A stretch of 64,000 nt of DNA, taken from positions 1,302,001 to 1,366,000 of the forward strand of contig NZ_JADEKP010000001.1 in assembly GCF_015234215.1 (NCBI RefSeq), given 5' to 3'. Under the pieces are notes generated by a model. It searched no databases. It saw only the letters and a program-made list of their open reading frames with translations, and was not told where the DNA came from. Position numbers and translations under genes: made by a program. This document shows positions 53,191-62,269 of this stretch, one piece after another (position 1 is the first letter of the stretch; each line of letters starts with the position of its first letter). The DNA comes from Clostridium chrysemydis (GTDB lineage Bacteria > Bacillota > Clostridia > Clostridiales > Clostridiaceae).

Positions 53191-53802
53191 CTAACCCATT
53201 AAAACTTTTAAAGATTCCTTAATCATAACTTCTATGCTATTACTCTTATCTATATTTTTAAGAGCTAAGTTCGCTTCTTTTTCTGTATAACCTAATGCAA
53301 GTAGCGCTCCTAAAACTTCTGCAGTTTTTGATATAATAGAATCATCACCGTCAAGCGATGCCATTATTTCTTCTTCACTCATACTATCAATTAACTCATC
53401 TGGTTTAAGCTTATCTTTTAATTCTAGTATGATTCTTCCTGCAGTTTTCTTTCCAATACCTGGCGCTCTACAGATATGCTTTTCATCACCCATCATAATT
53501 GCGTATTTTAAATTATTTATCCTACTTATAGATAATAAAGATAATGCAGCTTTAGCTCCAACGCCATTTATGCCTAAAAGCATATTAAACATTTGAAGTT
53601 CTTCGCGAGTTGCAAAACCGTAAAGACCTATAAAATCTTGTCTTACTATCTGTTCTAAAAACAGCATAACTTCATCACCGATTTTTGGTAAGTCAGCTAT
53701 AGTAGTTCCTGATGTAAAAATTTTATATCCTATACCGTTATTTTCTATAATTATATAATCTTTTATTAATCCAACATATTTACCTTTAATATATTCGTAC
53801 AT
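53191..53802 (-). CDS. ruvA: Holliday junction DNA-binding protein RuvA
   Basis: RuvA binds the four-way junction as a tetramer and loads RuvB. The 203-residue protein has an N-terminal OB domain (about 1-63, MYEYIKGKYVGL), two helix-hairpin-helix motifs (about 70-140, GINGVGAKAALSLLS and APGIGKKTAGRIILELKDK), a flexible acidic linker and the C-terminal UBA-like domain (about 155-203, EVLGALLALGYTEKEANLAL) that contacts RuvB. It is upstream partner of ruvB with the stop and start almost touching. Confidence 0.97.
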   Translation of the reverse strand: MYEYIKGKYVGLIKDYIIIENNGIGYKIFTSGTTIADLPKIGDEVMLFLEQIVRQDFIGLYGFATREELQMFNMLLGINGVGAKAALSLLSISRINNLKYAIMMGDEKHICRAPGIGKKTAGRIILELKDKLKPDELIDSMSEEEIMASLDGDDSIISKTAEVLGALLALGYTEKEANLALKNIDKSNSIEVMIKESLKVLMG

Positions 53803-53918
53803 TTAATTTCCCTCCCCCACTAAAAGTGAAAGTATGTTCTCATTTAGCCTATCTATTACTTTACCATTTTAATTAAAATCTTTCAATAAATCTAATTAGA
53901 ATTTAGGATAAAATTAAA

Positions 53919-53946
53919 AGGAAGGGCATTAAATTTAACCCTTCCC
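53919..53946 (-). terminator. Terminator of the BofC-like gene
   Basis: GGAAGGG and CCCTTCC pair around an AT-rich palindromic loop, with TTTTAATTTTA after it on the minus strand. Confidence 0.7.
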
Positions 53947-53977
53947 TTAATAAAAGAAAACATGTTTATAATTATTT

Positions 53978-54547
53978 TTATAACTTTACTCCAAACTCAG
54001 ATAGTTTTCTTTCTATTTCGTTCATATCAGGAGAACTAAAATAATTAAACTGTTCTAAGTTTTCTCTATCTACTTTAGGTAAAATACTAACAGGATAATC
54101 ATAAGCTTTTACTAAGTTTAAGCTTCCTTTATCATCTGTTTTAAATAAAGCTATACATTCGTTTGAAACCCCAAGGTAAAAAACATTTTTTTCTAAGGAT
54201 GCTTCCTTAGATCTTTTAAAAGTATAAGAAGTTTCATCTTTTTTACTTAATGTGTAACCGTCTTTTTTAAGAAGTTCTTTCAAAACACCTTCTGTAATAA
54301 CTTTACCGCCTTCTTTTTTACTTATTTCAGTAATAGTAGCTTGACTATCCTTATTTTCTTCAGTATATAAAAAGACTTTCAAATCGTCTTTTAAAGCTTT
54401 TTCTCCATCATTATATACAGCTTGCTCTTTACTTTCTGTATTATTTAATAAAGTATCTGACATATAAATATAAGAACATATAAATAATACCGAAAGGGAA
54501 GCTATAGTATAAAATGCTATCTTCTTTTTCTTACTCATCTTCATCAC
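53978..54547 (-). CDS. BofC-like membrane-anchored protein
   Basis: The 189-residue protein has one N-terminal membrane helix (about 10-28) and an outside part. The C-terminal 70 residues (NVFYLGVSNECIALFK, KAYDYPVSILPKVDRENLEQF, DMNEIERKLSEF) resemble the BofC C-terminal domain, whose members read like IPVSxLPxxDRxxLExGI. In Bacillus, bofC lies just upstream of ruvA, as here, and modulates forespore-to-mother-cell signalling through SpoIVB. The match rests on pattern and position, not on a strong signature. A hairpin terminator separates it from ruvA. Confidence 0.6.
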   Translation of the reverse strand: MMKMSKKKKIAFYTIASLSVLFICSYIYMSDTLLNNTESKEQAVYNDGEKALKDDLKVFLYTEENKDSQATITEISKKEGGKVITEGVLKELLKKDGYTLSKKDETSYTFKRSKEASLEKNVFYLGVSNECIALFKTDDKGSLNLVKAYDYPVSILPKVDRENLEQFNYFSSPDMNEIERKLSEFGVKL

Positions 54548-54588
54548 TCCTTAACTAGAGTATTGACAAATTTTAGTAAGTTATACAT

Positions 54589-55995
54589 TTATTTTGTAAT
54601 TCGTCCAATTTCCTTTTTATTTTCCTTTCTTAGTACCGCTATTCCTAAATACGAAAAAACAATAGAAACTAATGGATTAATTAAATTTAAAAATGCAAAT
54701 GGTGCGTAAGAAAGTGCTGAAACTCCTAAAACTCCTGAGACAAATGCACCGGCTGTGCTCCAAGGGATTAAAGCACCAGTCAAGGTACCCCCTTCTTCTA
54801 AATATCTACTTAACATAGCTGGATCTAAGTTTCTTTCTTCAAATTCCTTTTTGTAGATGCTTCCATTTAAAATTATTGAAAGATATATTTCCCCCATAAC
54901 TATATTACTAAAAATACAACTTCCTATAACTAGCACACTTAAGCTTCCAATACTTTTAACCTTTACTAAAATCCCTTTAATAATAACAGTTAAGAACCCA
55001 AATCCTTCAAGTAAAGCCCCAAGACTTAATGCTATAAATGAAAGGGAAAAAGTCCACATCATACTTTGTATTCCACCTCTATTTAAAAGTGTATCTACAA
55101 ATTCCACTCCAGTATGACCTACGTATCCTGCATTTAAAACATTTAAAGCTTCACCTAAGTTGTTTCCTTGAAATAAAACTGAAAATAAAACTCCAAAAAT
55201 AGTTCCAATCCCAAGTGCAATAATAGAATTAACTTTTTTAATACTTAAAAATAAAACTACTATAATAGGAATAAGCATAAATAAATTAATATTAAAAGTC
55301 TTATCTAAAGTGTTTAAAATAGTATTAACCATATTAGAATCTATAGCTTCGCTACCTGAATATTTAAACCCTACAATAGTATATAAAACAAGGGAAATTA
55401 TATAAGCTGGCACCGTAGTATATAGCATTGATTTAATATGCCTATAAAGGCTTGTCCCAGCTGAAACTGCTGCAAGGTTTGTAGTATCTGAAAGGGGAGA
55501 TAATTTATCTCCAAAAAACGCACCAGAAACAACCATCCCAGCTACTATAGGCGCTGGAATACCAAGACTTATTCCCATAGCCATAAAAGCAACTCCAACA
55601 GTTCCGCTAGTTCCCCAAGATGTCCCCGTTGCAAGAGATGTCATACTACAAACTATAAGTCCAATAGGTAAAAACCATTTAACATTTATAAGTTTAAGTC
55701 CATAATAAACTATGCTAGGAACTACTCCTCCACTTACAAAGCTTCCTATTAAAGTTCCTATAAGTAAAAATATAATAAGTGCTGGAAAGGCCCTCTCTAT
55801 CCCCTTTCTCATCTCGACTAAAACTTCTTCAAAATTATATCCCATTCTTAAAATCAGAAAAATAGTACATGCAAGTCCTATTAATAATAGAATCTGTATA
55901 TCAACTTTAAAATAAATTCCAACAGTAAGAATAAGAACTAATGAAATTAAAAGAATAAACGCTATACTCTTTTTTGGTAATTCTTTTTCAACCAT
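54589..55995 (-). CDS. nhaC: Na+/H+ antiporter, NhaC family
   Basis: This 468-residue membrane exchanger has about eleven hydrophobic segments and the NhaC patterns: the CSMTSLATGTSWGTSGTVGVAFM stretch (about 115-140), GAFFGDKLSPLSDTTNLAA (about 165-183) and GGTLTGALIPWSTAGAFVSGVLG near the C-terminus. NhaC proteins exchange Na+ for protons, though relatives in this group swap malate/lactate or amino acid salts, so the exact substrate is open. It appears monocistronic, with GGAGG before the ATG. Confidence 0.9.
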   Translation of the reverse strand: MVEKELPKKSIAFILLISLVLILTVGIYFKVDIQILLLIGLACTIFLILRMGYNFEEVLVEMRKGIERAFPALIIFLLIGTLIGSFVSGGVVPSIVYYGLKLINVKWFLPIGLIVCSMTSLATGTSWGTSGTVGVAFMAMGISLGIPAPIVAGMVVSGAFFGDKLSPLSDTTNLAAVSAGTSLYRHIKSMLYTTVPAYIISLVLYTIVGFKYSGSEAIDSNMVNTILNTLDKTFNINLFMLIPIIVVLFLSIKKVNSIIALGIGTIFGVLFSVLFQGNNLGEALNVLNAGYVGHTGVEFVDTLLNRGGIQSMMWTFSLSFIALSLGALLEGFGFLTVIIKGILVKVKSIGSLSVLVIGSCIFSNIVMGEIYLSIILNGSIYKKEFEERNLDPAMLSRYLEEGGTLTGALIPWSTAGAFVSGVLGVSALSYAPFAFLNLINPLVSIVFSYLGIAVLRKENKKEIGRITK

Positions 55996-56140
55996 AAAAT
56001 CCTCCCATTTGTTAATTATTTATATTCATTAATAATTATTATCTAGAATTAATAATATACTATCTATTCTTTATCTGCAACTCTCCAAATTATATTATAA
56101 GATTTTGGGAATGATATATATAAGTTATATTTATTTATAG

Positions 56141-56169
56141 TTGACAATTCCGATAGGAATTATTATAAT
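56141..56169 (+). promoter_or_regulatory. Consensus promoter with CymR-like operator
   Basis: TTGACA (56141-56146), a 17-base spacer and TATAAT (56164-56169) make an ideal sigma-A promoter. The spacer holds the palindrome AATTCC-GATA-GGAATT (56146-56161). Its ATAGGAATT matches the ATMGGAATT half of the Bacillus/Staphylococcus CymR box, placing a repressor between -35 and -10. This points to control by sulfur or cysteine supply. Confidence 0.75.
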
Positions 56170-56202
56170 TAACTAAAATTTAAAGCGAGATGAGGGAAAG
56201 AA

Positions 56203-57705
56203 ATGAAGAAACGACTTACAATTTTATTATTATTCATATTTATTCTTGGGACGGCTTTAGTTGGTTGCAGTAGCAATTCATCAAATGTAAACATGGATAA
56301 TAACAAAAAGACTATAACAATCGGTACGTCTGGTACATACTATCCTTTCACTTATTCAAATAACGGTACTCTTGAAGGGTTTGAGATTGATACTTGGAAT
56401 GAAATAGGTAAAAGATTAGGTTACAACATAGAATTTAAAGCTGCTTCTTTTAGTGGATTATTTGGTATGCTTGAAAGTGATAAAATTAATTCTATAGCAA
56501 ACCAAATTACTCTAACTGACGAAAGACTTGAAAAATATTATTTTACAGAACCGACTGTCTATAGCGGTGCCCAAATAATAGTAAAAAAAGGGAATGATAC
56601 TATTAAAAACTTTGAAGACCTTAAAGGTAAAAAGGTTGGAGTTGACCTTGGAAGCAATTACGAGCAAATAGTTAAATCTAAAGATACAAATGGCGATATA
56701 AAAGTTCTTACTTACCAAAACACAGATGCCGCATTTAATGAGCTTTTACTTGGTAGAATCGATGCAGTTGTAATAGATAAAGTATCAGCACTTGCTACTA
56801 TAAAAGAAAAAGGGTTAGCTTTAGCAATAGCAGGTAGCCCTATAGATAAAATTGAAAACGCATATCCTTTTATTAAAACAGACCAAAACAAAGAACTTAT
56901 AGATAATATAAACAAAACTATTAACGATATGAAAAAAGATGGCACTCTAGGTTCTATCTCAAACAAATGGCTTGGAATGGATGTTTCATCTCCAAACAAT
57001 AATAATTCTAAAACCGAAGTTTTAGATACTAAAACTTCAAATAGTTATTTTGACTTTATGTATGCTAAAAGTTTAATCCCCCTACTAATAGGAGCCGCTA
57101 AAACTACTCTATTCCTTTCAGTTTTAGGAATGGTTTTAGGACTTATCGTAGGATTATCTTTAGCTTTCATAAGATTATTTAAAATACCTGTCCTAAAATG
57201 GATAGCAGAAGTATACATATCATTCTTTAGAGGAACGCCTCTTTTAGTTCAGTTATTTTTACTTTACTTTGGTATTCCACAGATAATACCAGCACTTAAA
57301 GATATGAGTGCAATAACTGCAACTATAATAGGACTTGGACTTAACGCTTCAGCCTATATAGCTGAAATACTTCGTTCTTCTATTGGTGCTATAAACAAAG
57401 GTCAGATGGAAGCTTGCCTTTCAGTAGGTATGACTAGGTACGAGGGGCTTAAAAGAATTATCCTTCCTCAAGCTTTTAGAATTGCAGTTCCACCTCTTGG
57501 AAACATATTTGTAGACACTATAAAAGGATCTTCCCTAGCTTTCACTTTAGGGGTTATAGAACTTCTTGCAAAAGCTCAGATGGCTGCTGCATCAAGCTAT
57601 AAATTCTTCGAAAGTTACATTATAGTAGCTATTATGTATTGGATTATAATTTCATTTTTCAATTTCCTTCAAAGGATTTTAGAAAAGAAACTATCAGTTT
57701 ATTAA
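56203..57705 (+). CDS. Amino-acid ABC transporter: substrate-binding lipoprotein fused to permease
   Basis: The 500-residue fusion has a lipoprotein signal with lipobox LVGC (Cys22), a polar amino-acid-binding domain (about 35-255; [35 protein letters not shown]), then a His/Glu/Gln-type permease domain (about 285-500). The permease has [17 protein letters not shown] and the EAA loop [24 protein letters not shown] that docks the ATPase. Fusions of this type are common in Firmicutes (GlnP-like). The CymR-like site in its promoter suggests cystine or another sulfur amino acid as substrate. The ATPase gene follows 13 bases later. Confidence 0.93.
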   Translation: MKKRLTILLLFIFILGTALVGCSSNSSNVNMDNNKKTITIGTSGTYYPFTYSNNGTLEGFEIDTWNEIGKRLGYNIEFKAASFSGLFGMLESDKINSIANQITLTDERLEKYYFTEPTVYSGAQIIVKKGNDTIKNFEDLKGKKVGVDLGSNYEQIVKSKDTNGDIKVLTYQNTDAAFNELLLGRIDAVVIDKVSALATIKEKGLALAIAGSPIDKIENAYPFIKTDQNKELIDNINKTINDMKKDGTLGSISNKWLGMDVSSPNNNNSKTEVLDTKTSNSYFDFMYAKSLIPLLIGAAKTTLFLSVLGMVLGLIVGLSLAFIRLFKIPVLKWIAEVYISFFRGTPLLVQLFLLYFGIPQIIPALKDMSAITATIIGLGLNASAYIAEILRSSIGAINKGQMEACLSVGMTRYEGLKRIILPQAFRIAVPPLGNIFVDTIKGSSLAFTLGVIELLAKAQMAAASSYKFFESYIIVAIMYWIIISFFNFLQRILEKKLSVY

Positions 57706-57718
57706 GGGGGATAAATTT

Positions 57719-58456
57719 ATGATAAAGGTTAAAAATTTAAAAAAGAATTTCAAAGATAATGAAGTATTAAAAGGAATTAATTTAGATATAAAAAAAGGTG
57801 AAGTAGTTGTAATCTTAGGTCCTTCTGGTTCTGGAAAGTCAACTCTTTTAAGATGCTTAAACTACCTTGAAACTCCAACTAACGGAGAAATTCAAATAAG
57901 CGATTTAAAAGTAGATGCTAAAAGCATAAAGAAAAAAGATATCTACAACCTAAGAAAAGAATCAGCTATGGTATTTCAACACTACAACCTATTTAACAAC
58001 AAAACAGTTTTAGAAAATGTACGTGAGGCACTTTTAGTTGTTAAAAAGCTTCCTTTTGATGAAGCTACAAAGATATCAAAAGAAGCTTTAACTAAAGTTG
58101 GAATGATTGAAAAGTCTGACTTTTATCCAAGTACTCTTTCAGGAGGTCAAATGCAAAGGGTAAGTATAGCACGTGCTATAGCACTAAATCCTAACGTAAT
58201 ACTTTTTGATGAACCAACTTCTGCACTAGACCCAGAACTTGTAGGTGAAGTTCTTTCAGTTATAAAAGATTTAGCTAAAGAACACAGAACTATGATAATA
58301 GTAACTCACGAAATGAGCTTTGCAAAAGAAGTTTCTGATAGAATAATCTTTATGGCAGACGGTTATATAGTAGAAGAAGGAACTCCTTTAGAAATTTTTG
58401 AATCTCCTAAAGAAGAGAGAACTAAACAATTCTTAAAAAGATTAAAATCTGAATAA
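57719..58456 (+). CDS. Polar amino-acid ABC transporter ATP-binding protein
   Basis: This 245-residue GlnQ/TcyC-type ATPase drives the upstream binding-protein/permease fusion. It has Walker [14 protein letters not shown] (about 34-46), the Q-loop VFQHYNLF, the signature [19 protein letters not shown], Walker [15 protein letters not shown] and H-loop VTHEMSF. GGGGG precedes the ATG. It is the second and last gene of the operon, ended by a strong hairpin. Confidence 0.95.
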   Translation: MIKVKNLKKNFKDNEVLKGINLDIKKGEVVVILGPSGSGKSTLLRCLNYLETPTNGEIQISDLKVDAKSIKKKDIYNLRKESAMVFQHYNLFNNKTVLENVREALLVVKKLPFDEATKISKEALTKVGMIEKSDFYPSTLSGGQMQRVSIARAIALNPNVILFDEPTSALDPELVGEVLSVIKDLAKEHRTMIIVTHEMSFAKEVSDRIIFMADGYIVEEGTPLEIFESPKEERTKQFLKRLKSE

Positions 58457-58457
58457 A

Positions 58458-58495
58458 AAAAGGTCTTGTCAAAACTTTTGACAAGACCTTTTTTT
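58458..58495. terminator. Strong terminator between convergent transport genes
   Basis: AAAGGTCTTGTCAAA and TTTGACAAGACCTTT form a long stem with T run. Confidence 0.92.
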
Positions 58496-58505
58496 ATAAT
58501 AAATC

Positions 58506-59846
58506 CTATGCTTCTTTTTTATCTTTTTTAATATTTAAAGTTAAAGTTAAAAGAACTAAAGCAAAAACTGCACCTATTATTATAAATATAAATGCACCGT
58601 TCCATCCGAAGTTATCTGAAATAACTCCAAGAACTATATCAGCTAAAGTTTCCCCGATTAAATATCCGCATAACCCTGAAAAACCTACTGCTGTTCCTAC
58701 TGCAAAATTTGGAACAACATCTATTAAGCTCATTCCTATAAGTAGCTGAGGACCATATATAAAGCAACCTATACATCCTACTGATATCATAGTAACTATG
58801 TAATTATTTGTTTGCCAATATGCTACAGTTGCAATGATTACTCCAACCATACACATAATGCTAAGTGGTGCTCTTCTCCCTTTAAATACTACATCTGAAA
58901 TCCATCCTAATAGAATAGAACCTGGTATTGCTATAAACTCAAATATTGCCATAGCATGTCCAGCTGCTACAAGAGAAAATCCTTTTTCTTGCTGTAAATA
59001 TATTGGAATCCAGTTTACTATACCTTGTCTTATTAAATAAACAAAAACATTTGCTAAACATAAATACCAAACATACTTATTATTTAAAACATATTTAAAT
59101 ATAATCTCTTTACCTGTAAGTTTGTTTTCATCTACAGTTTCTTCAAGTTTAGATGAATCCCCATAATCATTTCTGTATTCTTCTATAGGTGGTAAACCTA
59201 CTGAAGCTGGAGTATCTACCCCTATCCATAAAACAAATATTGTTATTAAGATACATATAAATGCTGGAATAAAGAAAATACTAGATGAATTAGCTTGACC
59301 AAATAAAGCAAAACTTGCTGCAAATACTCCAAGAGGTGCTATAAGTCCTCCTCCAATATTATGTGAAGTATTCCAAACTCCCATCTTTAGTCCCCTCTCA
59401 TTTTGCGAGAACCATTTTCCTATGACTATTGAACAAGGCGGCGCCCCCATCGCTTGAACAAAACCATTTAAAATCATTAGAACTAAAAATACTGGAACCG
59501 TTTTTGCAAATCCCATAAAAATACTAAGTATAGCTGATGCTAAAAGACCTATACCTATAAAGTATTTAACGTTAGATCTATCAGCTAAATTTCCTAGTAT
59601 GAATTTACTTAACCCGTAAGTTATTGCCATCCCTGCGCTGATTAAACCTATGTCTGTGTTACTAAAATCATAGTTTTTTGATAATAATGATGATGCAACT
59701 GCAAAGTTTTTTCTAACTAAATAATAGCCTGCATATCCTATGAATATCATTAGGAATACTCTTATTCTGTATATTTTGTAAGCACTTGCTATCTTACTTT
59801 CTGGAAGTCTTGCTACCTCTTTTGCTGGTTTGAATATGCCTATCAT
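58506..59846 (-). CDS. MFS organophosphate:phosphate antiporter (GlpT/UhpT family)
   Basis: This 446-residue, 12-segment carrier exchanges inorganic phosphate for glycerol-3-phosphate or hexose phosphates. It shows the family start MIGIFKPAKEVARLP, GYAGYYLVRKNFAVASSLL, YGLSKFILGNLADRSN, the APPCSIVIGKWFSQNERG loop, VGLPPIEEYRNDY and SGLCGYLIGETLADIV. The PPIEEYRNDY segment is closest in memory to GlpT, but glycerol-3-phosphate versus glucose-6-phosphate cannot be settled here. It lacks a neighbouring sensor (uhpABC) or glpQ. It is a single unit with its own ribosome site. Confidence 0.9.
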   Translation of the reverse strand: MIGIFKPAKEVARLPESKIASAYKIYRIRVFLMIFIGYAGYYLVRKNFAVASSLLSKNYDFSNTDIGLISAGMAITYGLSKFILGNLADRSNVKYFIGIGLLASAILSIFMGFAKTVPVFLVLMILNGFVQAMGAPPCSIVIGKWFSQNERGLKMGVWNTSHNIGGGLIAPLGVFAASFALFGQANSSSIFFIPAFICILITIFVLWIGVDTPASVGLPPIEEYRNDYGDSSKLEETVDENKLTGKEIIFKYVLNNKYVWYLCLANVFVYLIRQGIVNWIPIYLQQEKGFSLVAAGHAMAIFEFIAIPGSILLGWISDVVFKGRRAPLSIMCMVGVIIATVAYWQTNNYIVTMISVGCIGCFIYGPQLLIGMSLIDVVPNFAVGTAVGFSGLCGYLIGETLADIVLGVISDNFGWNGAFIFIIIGAVFALVLLTLTLNIKKDKKEA

Positions 59847-60084
59847 TTTACCCCTCCGTATAAAATTTTATTGTTAATGTTTTCATCTAAAATTAAAAAA
59901 ATTGTCAAATTTTTAACGTTTTTTGAAAACCATTAAAATTATATACTTAAAACTTTGTAAAAATAAACACTTCCCCCCTCATTTTTATCTTTTGTTAAAT
60001 ATATTCACCTTTTGTTAAATATATTTTTTTATAATTTTCACAACTTAATAAAAATACATATGTTTAATTACGTAATCCTAAATT
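59847..60084. other. Leader of the MFS antiporter gene
   Basis: AT-rich promoter side of the MFS gene. A direct repeat of CTTTTGTTAAATATATT occurs at about 59991-60007 and 60010-60026. No gene is seen. Confidence 0.5.
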
Positions 60085-60119
60085 TAAAATAGAGACGGGA
60101 GCTTTCCGCCTCTATTTTA
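60085..60119 (-). terminator. Terminator of the 39-residue gene
   Basis: TAAAATAGAGACGG and CCGCCTCTATTTTA pair at 13 of 14 positions. Confidence 0.85.
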
Positions 60120-60125
60120 GCCTTA

Positions 60126-60245
60126 TTATTCTTTTTCTTCTAAGGCTCTTAACTTTCTTTCAATTTTTCTAATCATCCTAAAATTTTGCATTCCCCTATT
60201 TGTTAAAGCTGCTTTTCTAGCTTCAAGTTCTAATCTACTTTTCAT
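60126..60245 (-). CDS. 39-residue basic helical protein
   Basis: A short minus-strand frame from ATG at 60245 encodes a 39-residue, strongly helical, positively charged peptide starting MKSRLELEARKAAL and ending KIERKLRALEEKE. GGGG lies about nine bases upstream and a strong terminator begins seven bases after the stop, so it looks like a complete small transcription unit. There is no membrane segment or cysteine. The function is unknown, and it could bind nucleic acid or a partner protein. Confidence 0.55.
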   Translation of the reverse strand: MKSRLELEARKAALTNRGMQNFRMIRKIERKLRALEEKE

Positions 60246-60319
60246 AAACCATATCCCCTTTACAATATTATTTATTAAGTTCCTTATATAATATTCATGT
60301 AAGACTTAGTTTATTACAT

Positions 60320-60670
60320 CTAGATACTACTACAAATATCTCTTTCATCTAAAAGCCTAGTTATAGTTCCTCTAGAAGAGTTTTGACATTCTCGAACTAT
60401 ATCTAATAGATTAGATGTTAAGCATTGATTTTGCTGTACATATGCACATAATATATTTTCATTATTACGTATTATTGCATTTTGAAGGCATTGCTCCCTT
60501 TGAAATGAACCTATTATATAAAGTAAAAGAAGCCACTGATACCCCATATTAGATTGCATTATTTTATCTGTACAGCAATAATCTTCTGTGCATTCACAAG
60601 AAGATCCGCAATTGTTAAAACATCCAAAGTTACAATCACAGCACCTATTTTTATGTTTTTTTCTCCCCAT
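60320..60670 (-). CDS. Cysteine-rich small protein, possibly spore-related
   Basis: The 116-residue protein has a cysteine-packed start (HKNRCCDCNFGCFNNCGSSCECTEDYCC, about 6-33, eleven Cys). A helical part follows (WLLLLYIIGSFQREQCLQNAIIRNNENILCAYVQQNQC), ending in a polar tail. Such Cys-rich basic small proteins occur among clostridial spore coat proteins, but a metal-binding role is equally possible. I do not recognise the family. It has its own ribosome site (AAGAGG) and no close partner. Confidence 0.6.
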   Translation of the reverse strand: MGRKKHKNRCCDCNFGCFNNCGSSCECTEDYCCTDKIMQSNMGYQWLLLLYIIGSFQREQCLQNAIIRNNENILCAYVQQNQCLTSNLLDIVRECQNSSRGTITRLLDERDICSSI

Positions 60671-60738
60671 TTTTATTACCTCTTAAATAATTTCACATTA
60701 TATTCTATTCAATGGTTAGTATAGTGTTAATAAAAAAA

Positions 60739-60782
60739 ATATAGAGAGATATTAAACTTTAAAGTTTAACATCTCTCTATAT
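60739..60782 (-). terminator. Terminator of the corrinoid-related operon
   Basis: ATATAGAGAGAT and ATCTCTCTATAT form the outer stem with an AAACTTTAAAGTTT palindrome inside, then a T run on the minus strand. Confidence 0.9.
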
Positions 60783-60793
60783 TGATTTTAAAA

Positions 60794-61288
60794 TTACTCT
60801 ATTACTCTTTTTAAAACTTTACTTAAAGGCTTATACAGAAAAAGAGTTGCAACTACTGTACAAATCATATTTCCAATAGAAACTTGAAATCCTAATAAAA
60901 GGGTAACTAAAAGTTCTTTTCCTTTTAGACCTGCTGTTAAAAAGTATGGGATTTGAATTAAACTTCCAAGTGAAAATGAAAGTATAGCTCCAACTAAGGC
61001 GTAAACATATTCTGACTTAGTTATTTTTTTTAGTAAGCTATAAATTAATATAAACTGTGGAAATATTACTAAATACATAACACTCCAAGGTGCTATTCCT
61101 TTAGTTAACATTACTAAAATACAAAATATAACAGTAGATACGTATGCAAGTTTTCTATCTAAAGTTGTTCCGTATAGTAAAACTATAAAACTTACAAGTT
61201 CAAAGTAAGTTATAAATGATCCCATAAAATATATTATATATAAAATAGCAGCAAGCAGTGCACCTTGCGTTATCTTTCTAGCATTCAT
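60794..61288 (-). CDS. ECF-type transporter substrate-binding (S) membrane component
   Basis: The 164-residue membrane protein has about five or six hydrophobic helices and an ECF S-component look: the TQGALLAAILYIIYFMG start with small-residue AxxxA-type packing, short loops and a basic end. S-components catch vitamins and dock to a shared EcfT/EcfA module encoded elsewhere. The stop/start of the upstream DUF4430 gene overlaps this start by one base. With that gene and the PduO-like gene it suggests cobalamin or another corrinoid as ligand, as in the CbrT system, but the ligand cannot be read directly. Confidence 0.75.
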   Translation of the reverse strand: MNARKITQGALLAAILYIIYFMGSFITYFELVSFIVLLYGTTLDRKLAYVSTVIFCILVMLTKGIAPWSVMYLVIFPQFILIYSLLKKITKSEYVYALVGAILSFSLGSLIQIPYFLTAGLKGKELLVTLLLGFQVSIGNMICTVVATLFLYKPLSKVLKRVIE

Positions 61289-61734
61289 TACATTTCGCTT
61301 GTGAATTCAAATGTTACGCTATCACCAGTTTGAAGGTTTATGCTATCAACTCCCGGTGCTTCGCCACGCTTGTAATTTACATTACCCTTAGGTGATTTGT
61401 ATGAATACATCCACCAAGGACCTTTTTTCATATCTTTAGTTTCTATACCTTTAATTCCTAAAATAAATGTTCCAAACTGACCTTTATCTAATTTAGTTTC
61501 TAAAGTTTTAGAATTTTCACTTAAAAATTCTCCAAGTGTTTTTGAATTAGTTTTAAACTCTTCGCTATCTACTAATACTGTATCATTTGATTTATCAATA
61601 ACTGTTACAGTTATTGTTTTATCTCCTGTAGTTCCGTTACCTGTAGTTTTATCTTTTATTATTTTGTAACCGAAAACACCTAAAGCTACGATTAAAACTA
61701 CGATTAAGATTTTAATTAATAATGACTTTTTCAT
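61288..61734 (-). CDS. DUF4430 (transcobalamin C-terminal-like) exported protein
   Basis: The 148-residue protein has an N-terminal membrane helix (about 7-24) and one DUF4430 domain (about 40-148), recognised by TLGEFLSENSKTLET, KKGPWWMYSYKSP and the closing LQTGDSVTFEF. The fold is shared with the C-terminal half of intrinsic factor/transcobalamin. In bacteria such domains accompany ECF transporters and are thought to bind corrinoids outside the cell. No lipobox is evident, so it is probably anchored by the helix. It is fused translationally to the ECF S gene by a one-base overlap. Confidence 0.85.
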   Translation of the reverse strand: MKKSLLIKILIVVLIVALGVFGYKIIKDKTTGNGTTGDKTITVTVIDKSNDTVLVDSEEFKTNSKTLGEFLSENSKTLETKLDKGQFGTFILGIKGIETKDMKKGPWWMYSYKSPKGNVNYKRGEAPGVDSINLQTGDSVTFEFTSEM

Positions 61735-61750
61735 TTGTTACTTCCTTTCT

Positions 61751-62254
61751 TTAATACGATTTAGAAATAAATATTTTTTCTTCTACATTATTTCTTCTAT
61801 TTATCTCTAGAGAAAGAACAAATAGTATGTTAGTTATTAAGTTGCTAAAATCTATAAGTATTTCTGGAACTAAAAGCCCAGAGTTTTTAATTCTATAAAG
61901 ATTTCTGCATACCTTTTTTGCCTCTCCTCTAGCTACATGGTATTCACAAGCTAAAGGGTGACCTGTAGGATATACAAAAGAACTTATTCTGTCTTTATTT
62001 AAATCTCTATATTTGTTTAGTATATCTAATCCTTCTTTTATATCTTTTTCAGTTATAGCAATTTTTCCTCTTAAAGATCCGTTTAAGTGTAAAACTCTAT
62101 CCATAAGCCAAAAAGTTTCTTCTTTTAAAGGTGTGTTTTTGCTAAGTATTCTTCCTAAAAAAGAACTTAATGAATCTGTTAAGACTTCGTGGTCTACATA
62201 ACCAAAATCTTCGTTTAAAAAAGGATAAGATATTAAATCGATATTTTTACCCAT
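61751..62254 (-). CDS. PduO-like corrinoid adenosyltransferase, N-terminal ATP motif missing
   Basis: The 167-residue helical protein resembles PduO-type ATP:cob(I)alamin adenosyltransferases: VDHEVLTDSLSSFLGRI (compare VDELNSALG) and SSFVYPTGHPLACEYHVARGEAKKVCRNLYRI (compare FVLPGGS...LHVARTVCRRAER). The usual N-terminal ATP-binding TRTGDxGxT segment is absent; the protein begins only about 18 residues before the VDE-like block. It may still bind corrinoid, but adenosyl transfer is uncertain. It leads an operon with DUF4430 and an ECF S-component behind a promoter at 62287-62315. Confidence 0.72.
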   Translation of the reverse strand: MGKNIDLISYPFLNEDFGYVDHEVLTDSLSSFLGRILSKNTPLKEETFWLMDRVLHLNGSLRGKIAITEKDIKEGLDILNKYRDLNKDRISSFVYPTGHPLACEYHVARGEAKKVCRNLYRIKNSGLLVPEILIDFSNLITNILFVLSLEINRRNNVEEKIFISKSY

Positions 62255-62269
62255 AATGCCTCCTTATGC

